Source of the DNA: a virus
Virus record (IMG/VR): IMGVR_UViG_3300044695_003290
Coordinates: 1 to 21,212 of that record
Length of the DNA: 21,212 bases
Direction: 5' to 3' (one strand)
The translations under genes and the position numbers were made by a program. Below, piece after piece: positions 18,334 through 21,212 of the stretch. How positions within the stretch are numbered: position 1 is the stretch's first letter; the number at the start of each line of letters is the position of its first letter. Below the pieces are notes generated by a model. It saw nothing but the letters and a program-made list of their open reading frames with translations. It did not search any database and had not been told where the DNA came from.

Positions 18334-19649
18334 TATGCAGGAGTTTCAGTTTTTGGAATAGGTACAACGTCACCACCTTCAATCGGTGGCAATGCTGCTA
18401 AAGCACGGATTTCGTTAGGAGTCATCGAACTAAGAACTTTCGTAGCTACTAAAGGTGACATCGCATTTAGTGAATCACTTGTTTTACTTGCGCTTTCTTC
18501 AACTTCAACGATTGTTTCGTTAATAATTTGAAAGTTATTAATAACTAACTCACCTTTTACTTTAGCGATATGCAATAACTCGTTAAATATATCTTGAACG
18601 ATTTCACGTAATGGTTTTACTACGTTCTTTTCAAATATAACATATGCTTGTTTAATATCACTACCCGAACCTAAAGCACCCGTAGTACGAACACCCATTA
18701 ATATAGGGTCTATTGTATGAGCAAAACATATTTGTTCGGTATTTAACGCTGACGCTTCTTGAAATAACTTATCGTTTGAATTCGTAGGTAAACTTTCAAT
18801 CTTTGGCATTTGCTCTGCTGAATTAGCAAAGAATGCAACTGCTTTTCCTGCGTTTTCCGCGCCTTTTAACTTGTCAATGGTTCTTCGTAGCACGTTCTTT
18901 TCTTCTTCGCTTTGCGGTCTTTTAGGGAACATCATAGCAAAAGAAGGAAAAACAGCGTTCTGAATGTTTGATTTCGCTAAATAACTAAGTTCACCACTTA
19001 AAAAAGCAAAGTTTAACGCACTTGAATACTGCGGTAATGGGTAGTAATCTTGACCGATGCAAGGTAATTCGTAAATATATAGCTGTTCGTACTCGTTACT
19101 TAATGGGTGATATGGTTTTATTTCAAAAACATCTATTCTTGATGCCCAATCTTCGCATATAAAGTACGTTTTCCCGTCTTTAGAACGTCTTAATTTTTCG
19201 GGTGAAAGGTTTTCTACTTTGGTAAGTTTTCCACGCTCTGAAAAGCATAATTTAAAGTATACCCGATTATGGATTACTAACTGCTTTGTAACTATCGCAG
19301 CTACCTTTTTTAGTTTTATCTTCTTTTCGAATGCGTAAAGTTCTAATTTTTCTTCGTTTGTTAGCTTTTCAGTTTGAATTGTAAAACCACCACCGATTAC
19401 TGCATTAACTTTATAGTCTACTATTGCCCCGTGTAACGGACTTGAATAGTACATTTGGTTTAAAGTTTCAGGATAAAGATTTTCAACTCCAAATGGCACG
19501 TATCCCGCGACTTGATATCGCCCGTTTACATAAGGTAGCGAAAGATTTCCACCGCCAATTTTAGCAAAAGGTGTACTAAAACTTTGATAGCCTTCAACGA
19601 CTTCAATATTTTGTTTTTCACTTTGTTTAAATATATCGTACCACGCCAT
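18333..19649 (-). CDS. Phage portal protein
   Basis: The protein has 438 residues. A typical portal N-terminal part is seen in YVPFGVENLYPETLNQMYYS, SPLHGAIVDYKVNAVIGGGF and the following helical clip/stem region; LNFAFLSGELSYLAKSNIQN and DPILMGVRTTGALGSGSDIK are conserved features of portal-like proteins in Bacteroidota phages. The length fits the family. It forms the dodecameric ring at one head vertex through which terminase pumps DNA. Its place between capsid and connector genes supports the call, although terminase is about 12 kb away in this gene order. The C-terminal tail is Pro-rich. Confidence 0.87.
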   Translation of the reverse strand: MAWYDIFKQSEKQNIEVVEGYQSFSTPFAKIGGGNLSLPYVNGRYQVAGYVPFGVENLYPETLNQMYYSSPLHGAIVDYKVNAVIGGGFTIQTEKLTNEEKLELYAFEKKIKLKKVAAIVTKQLVIHNRVYFKLCFSERGKLTKVENLSPEKLRRSKDGKTYFICEDWASRIDVFEIKPYHPLSNEYEQLYIYELPCIGQDYYPLPQYSSALNFAFLSGELSYLAKSNIQNAVFPSFAMMFPKRPQSEEEKNVLRRTIDKLKGAENAGKAVAFFANSAEQMPKIESLPTNSNDKLFQEASALNTEQICFAHTIDPILMGVRTTGALGSGSDIKQAYVIFEKNVVKPLREIVQDIFNELLHIAKVKGELVINNFQIINETIVEVEESASKTSDSLNAMSPLVATKVLSSMTPNEIRALAALPPIEGGDVVPIPKTETPA

Positions 19650-19651
19650 AA

Positions 19652-19993
19652 TTAATCGTATATTGAATTTACAATAGCACCCGAAACAACCATTCTACCT
19701 TCTTCGATAACATCACCTGTAGTATCTTCTATTTCAGTTGGTGCAGTGATTGATTCATAAACATAATATGAATATTGACCTTTTACTAATTCTACGTCTA
19801 CTGGTTCATCTAACAAGAATTGATTGTATCTTTCAGGATAAGCAGAAATATCAGTAGTAGTAAATAAAATAGGGTCGCTTTCTGGATTCATTTCATTTTG
19901 AAACACGAATAAATAAAAAGGATTCGTTAACGTACTAACTTCGCTTAACGTCAACACAATATTATTTACTTCGTCTTTATTTATGTATATCAC
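19652..19993 (-). CDS. Small structural-type protein, 113 residues, GTG start
   Basis: The protein contains NNIVLTLSEVSTLTNPFYLF, then a stretch with PERYNQFLLDEPVDVELVKG and QYSYYVYESI, then an acidic turn and VVSGAIVNSIYD. This beta-rich layout is one I recall from small virion proteins of Bacteroidota phages, but the function is not known. GTG 19993 is chosen because no ATG exists near the conserved start. It lies behind the terminator at 20025-20051 and two bases before the portal ATG. A + strand copy of AAACACGAA lies inside at 19901-19909. Confidence 0.75.
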   Translation of the reverse strand: MIYINKDEVNNIVLTLSEVSTLTNPFYLFVFQNEMNPESDPILFTTTDISAYPERYNQFLLDEPVDVELVKGQYSYYVYESITAPTEIEDTTGDVIEEGRMVVSGAIVNSIYD

Positions 19994-20024
19994 AACTATA
20001 TTAATTTAGTTCGTCTTTTTGTTT

Positions 20025-20051
20025 AAAAAAAAAAGCACCCCGAAGGATGCT
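20025..20051 (-). terminator. Terminator with UUCG loop and ten U inside the late operon
   Basis: On the minus strand AGCATCC, loop TTCG, GGGTGCT (7 pairs with one G-U) and a run of ten T follow the 172-residue gene by 24 bases. It should stop most transcripts, so the genes downstream (portal and beyond) need read-through or their own promoter; only a poor box, TATAGTTG, is visible after it. Confidence 0.88.
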
Positions 20052-20075
20052 AATTTTCTATGGAGATATGCAGAA

Positions 20076-20594
20076 TTAAATTACTGATTGAACCGCACTT
20101 TCCAAAACCTCATATGACAAAAACTCGTTTTCCGCAGTTAAAATAATTTGGTATTTACTACCATCCGCACGAGCCGTTCCCGAACCTTCAGAAGAACCTG
20201 TTAATTGCAAATAAGGGAAGTACCAATACTTACCGTTAGCATCTTGAATGATTGCATTCAAGTATTGCTGACCTGCTCCAAGAACTTTAATAGCTTGTGA
20301 CTTAGATTGGTCACGTCTATGGAACATTAAAGTAATTGTTTGAGTGTAGTAAGAAGAACCATTAACAAGGTCAATAGCTGCTTCTTCAGTATAAGAACCC
20401 GTATTGCGACGGATTTCAAATTCTGTATATACGTTTAAAGGGTCATTCAAGGCGATTGAATCAATTGTCCAAGTTAACGTAGAATCAAGACCAATGCTCG
20501 ATATGTTATCTTGTTGATTAATCCATACCTTGTAAATCCCACCGCTGTTGTTATCACAACTTTTTACAATGGATTCCAGTGCTTCACACGACAT
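20076..20594 (-). CDS. Structural protein, 172 residues (tail-tube-like candidate)
   Basis: The protein begins MSCEALESIVKSCDNNSGGI and runs as alternating strands: YTEFEIRRNTGSYTEEAAID, QTITLMFHRRDQSKSQAIKV, YLNAIIQDANGKYWYFPYLQ and GTARADGSKYQIILTAENEF. This arrangement of a beta-barrel with a long loop is what small tail-tube proteins look like, and I recall the family from Bacteroidota phages next to head genes. I would call it a probable major tail or decoration protein, not certain. The strong terminator right behind it and the hairpin before it suggest separate, high expression, as expected for a protein made in many copies. Confidence 0.78.
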   Translation of the reverse strand: MSCEALESIVKSCDNNSGGIYKVWINQQDNISSIGLDSTLTWTIDSIALNDPLNVYTEFEIRRNTGSYTEEAAIDLVNGSSYYTQTITLMFHRRDQSKSQAIKVLGAGQQYLNAIIQDANGKYWYFPYLQLTGSSEGSGTARADGSKYQIILTAENEFLSYEVLESAVQSVI

Positions 20595-20625
20595 AAGATA
20601 TATATTTTTTTTAGTTATTTAAATA

Positions 20626-20643
20626 GGGGGTTTTTACACCCCC
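20626..20643 (-). terminator. GC hairpin after the capsid gene, weak terminator
   Basis: GGGGG (20639-20643 on the minus strand), an 8-base loop and CCCCC (20626-20630) form a strong 5-pair stem, but the following minus-strand sequence is TATTTAAAT, not a clean U-tract. It could be a partial terminator or an RNA 3'-end stabiliser. On the + strand it is followed by GTTATTATTTATTTT, so weak termination in that direction is possible too. Confidence 0.6.
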
Positions 20644-20660
20644 GTTATTATTTATTTTGA

Positions 20661-21212
20661 TTAGTCAAAACAAGCTGCCCAAACTGAAATTTGCTCGGGG
20701 TTTGTATGATAAAAACCTGCTTTAACATTTGCACGTGTACGGATATATGGTTCTGCAACCGTATCAGTTAAGTTAACCGCTTTTAACGCTTTAGAATCAC
20801 CTTCAGCATCGAATGCATAAACTAAATCATCTTTCAAAGAAGCAACGATTGTGTTATCAGGCATACCTTCGCAAACGATTACTTTAATTCCTAAGTAAGT
20901 CATTCCTAATGGAGCAGTAACATAAGTTAATGTGTTACCTGAAGCAGCAGCAAGTTCGTAAGCAGCAGCAACATTAGCAGAAACACGGATTCTTAAATCA
21001 GCTTTCTTGAATCTAACTGAAGCAGGTAAACCACCAACAACTGAATTCAATGTAGTAAGAACGTTACCGCTGTTCACAGCACCACCATTTGAATAAGCTA
21101 AATTAGCACCATCAGAACAAAGTTTAACTAAATGACCATCACACAAAGCTAAAAGCGGGTTTTCGCTTGTTGTGTCACCTTGCCATCTAATCAATTCGAT
21201 ATCTTCTTCGAT
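20661..21212 (-). CDS. Major capsid protein, C-terminal part (N-terminus beyond window)
   Basis: The frame is open to the window edge (184 codons seen; an internal TTG at 21194 is not a real start). The sequence IRWQGDTTSENPLLALCDGH, then SVRFKKADLRIRVSANVAAA, then LGIKVIVCEGMPDNTIVASL, then VAEPYIRTRANVKAGFYHTN fits the P-domain and C-terminal half of HK97-fold capsid proteins of Bacteroidota phages. The Ala-rich helix (VSANVAAAYELAAAS) and the GMPDNT turn are typical. It builds the icosahedral head around portal and scaffold. It is the first gene read in this window; codon use with many GCA and GCT is more even than in early genes, in line with high expression. Confidence 0.82.
   Translation of the reverse strand: MEEDIELIRWQGDTTSENPLLALCDGHLVKLCSDGANLAYSNGGAVNSGNVLTTLNSVVGGLPASVRFKKADLRIRVSANVAAAYELAAASGNTLTYVTAPLGMTYLGIKVIVCEGMPDNTIVASLKDDLVYAFDAEGDSKALKAVNLTDTVAEPYIRTRANVKAGFYHTNPEQISVWAACFD

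Noticed and set aside
20661-21194. Complete gene starting at 21194
   Set aside because: The supposed start is an internal TTG; the frame stays open to the window edge and the protein looks like the second half of a capsid protein.
1-21212. Integrase, lysogeny switch, tRNA genes, insertion sequences
   Set aside because: I saw no tyrosine or serine recombinase, no divergent repressor promoters, no cloverleaf and no transposase; lifestyle cannot be decided from this part alone.

Overview
The window is part of the genome of a tailed double-stranded DNA phage (or prophage) whose host is most likely a member of the Bacteroidota, probably a flavobacterium. The pointers are an AT-rich sequence (about one third GC by eye), promoters of the Bacteroidota type (TTG/TTTG, 19 bases, TAnnTTTG), almost no Shine-Dalgarno sequences but A-rich leaders, and many small protein families that I associate with flavobacterial phages. 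Every supported gene lies on the minus strand, so the genes read from the right end of the window to the left. Both ends cut through genes (a capsid gene on the right, a tail-type gene on the left). No integrase, tRNA, rRNA, CRISPR array or insertion sequence is visible.

Layout in the direction of transcription. (1) 21212 to 16570, head and lysis: C-terminal part of the major capsid protein, a tail- or head-type structural protein, a small structural protein, portal, head-tail connector, a small two-repeat protein, a holin-like membrane protein, a CHAP/NlpC-like endolysin and a small cationic protein, closed by a UUCG-loop terminator at 16494-16521. Hairpins also sit behind the capsid gene and the 172-residue gene, so output probably drops in steps. 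(2) 16455 to 15066, early genes: a good promoter followed by seven tightly coupled small genes, two of them under 50 codons. (3) 15054 to 12154, replication: a promoter-like box and a roughly 90-base structured leader with a terminator-like hairpin, then a 56-residue protein, a replication-initiator-like protein with four direct DNA repeats inside its gene, a RecA/DnaB-fold helicase-like ATPase, two small proteins and a NinG/Rap nuclease. (4) 12163 to 8545, recombination: two promoters with the same spacer sequence, a zinc-ribbon member of a triplicated small family, a winged-helix-like protein, an ERF annealing protein, a YqaJ-type exonuclease, two more members of the triplicated family, small proteins, a Cro/C1-type HTH protein and a terminator. 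(5) 8548 to 1, packaging and tail: a promoter overlapping that terminator, a DnaJ-type zinc protein, a small membrane protein, a sigma-like regulator, small and large terminase, a tail-fibre-like protein and three further structural genes running off the left edge.

The genes form a coherent programme: initiator plus helicase start replication, ERF with YqaJ and NinG process recombination and concatemers, the sigma-like regulator probably switches on packaging and structural genes, terminase fills heads, and holin plus endolysin release the phage. The least explained signals are a 9-base word, AAACACGAA, found 13 times on the coding strand (only 3 times on the other) in coding frames and in gene leaders alike; the structured, attenuator-like leader before the replication genes; the iteron-like repeats inside the initiator gene; and a three-member gene family that carries near-identical DNA at its ends.
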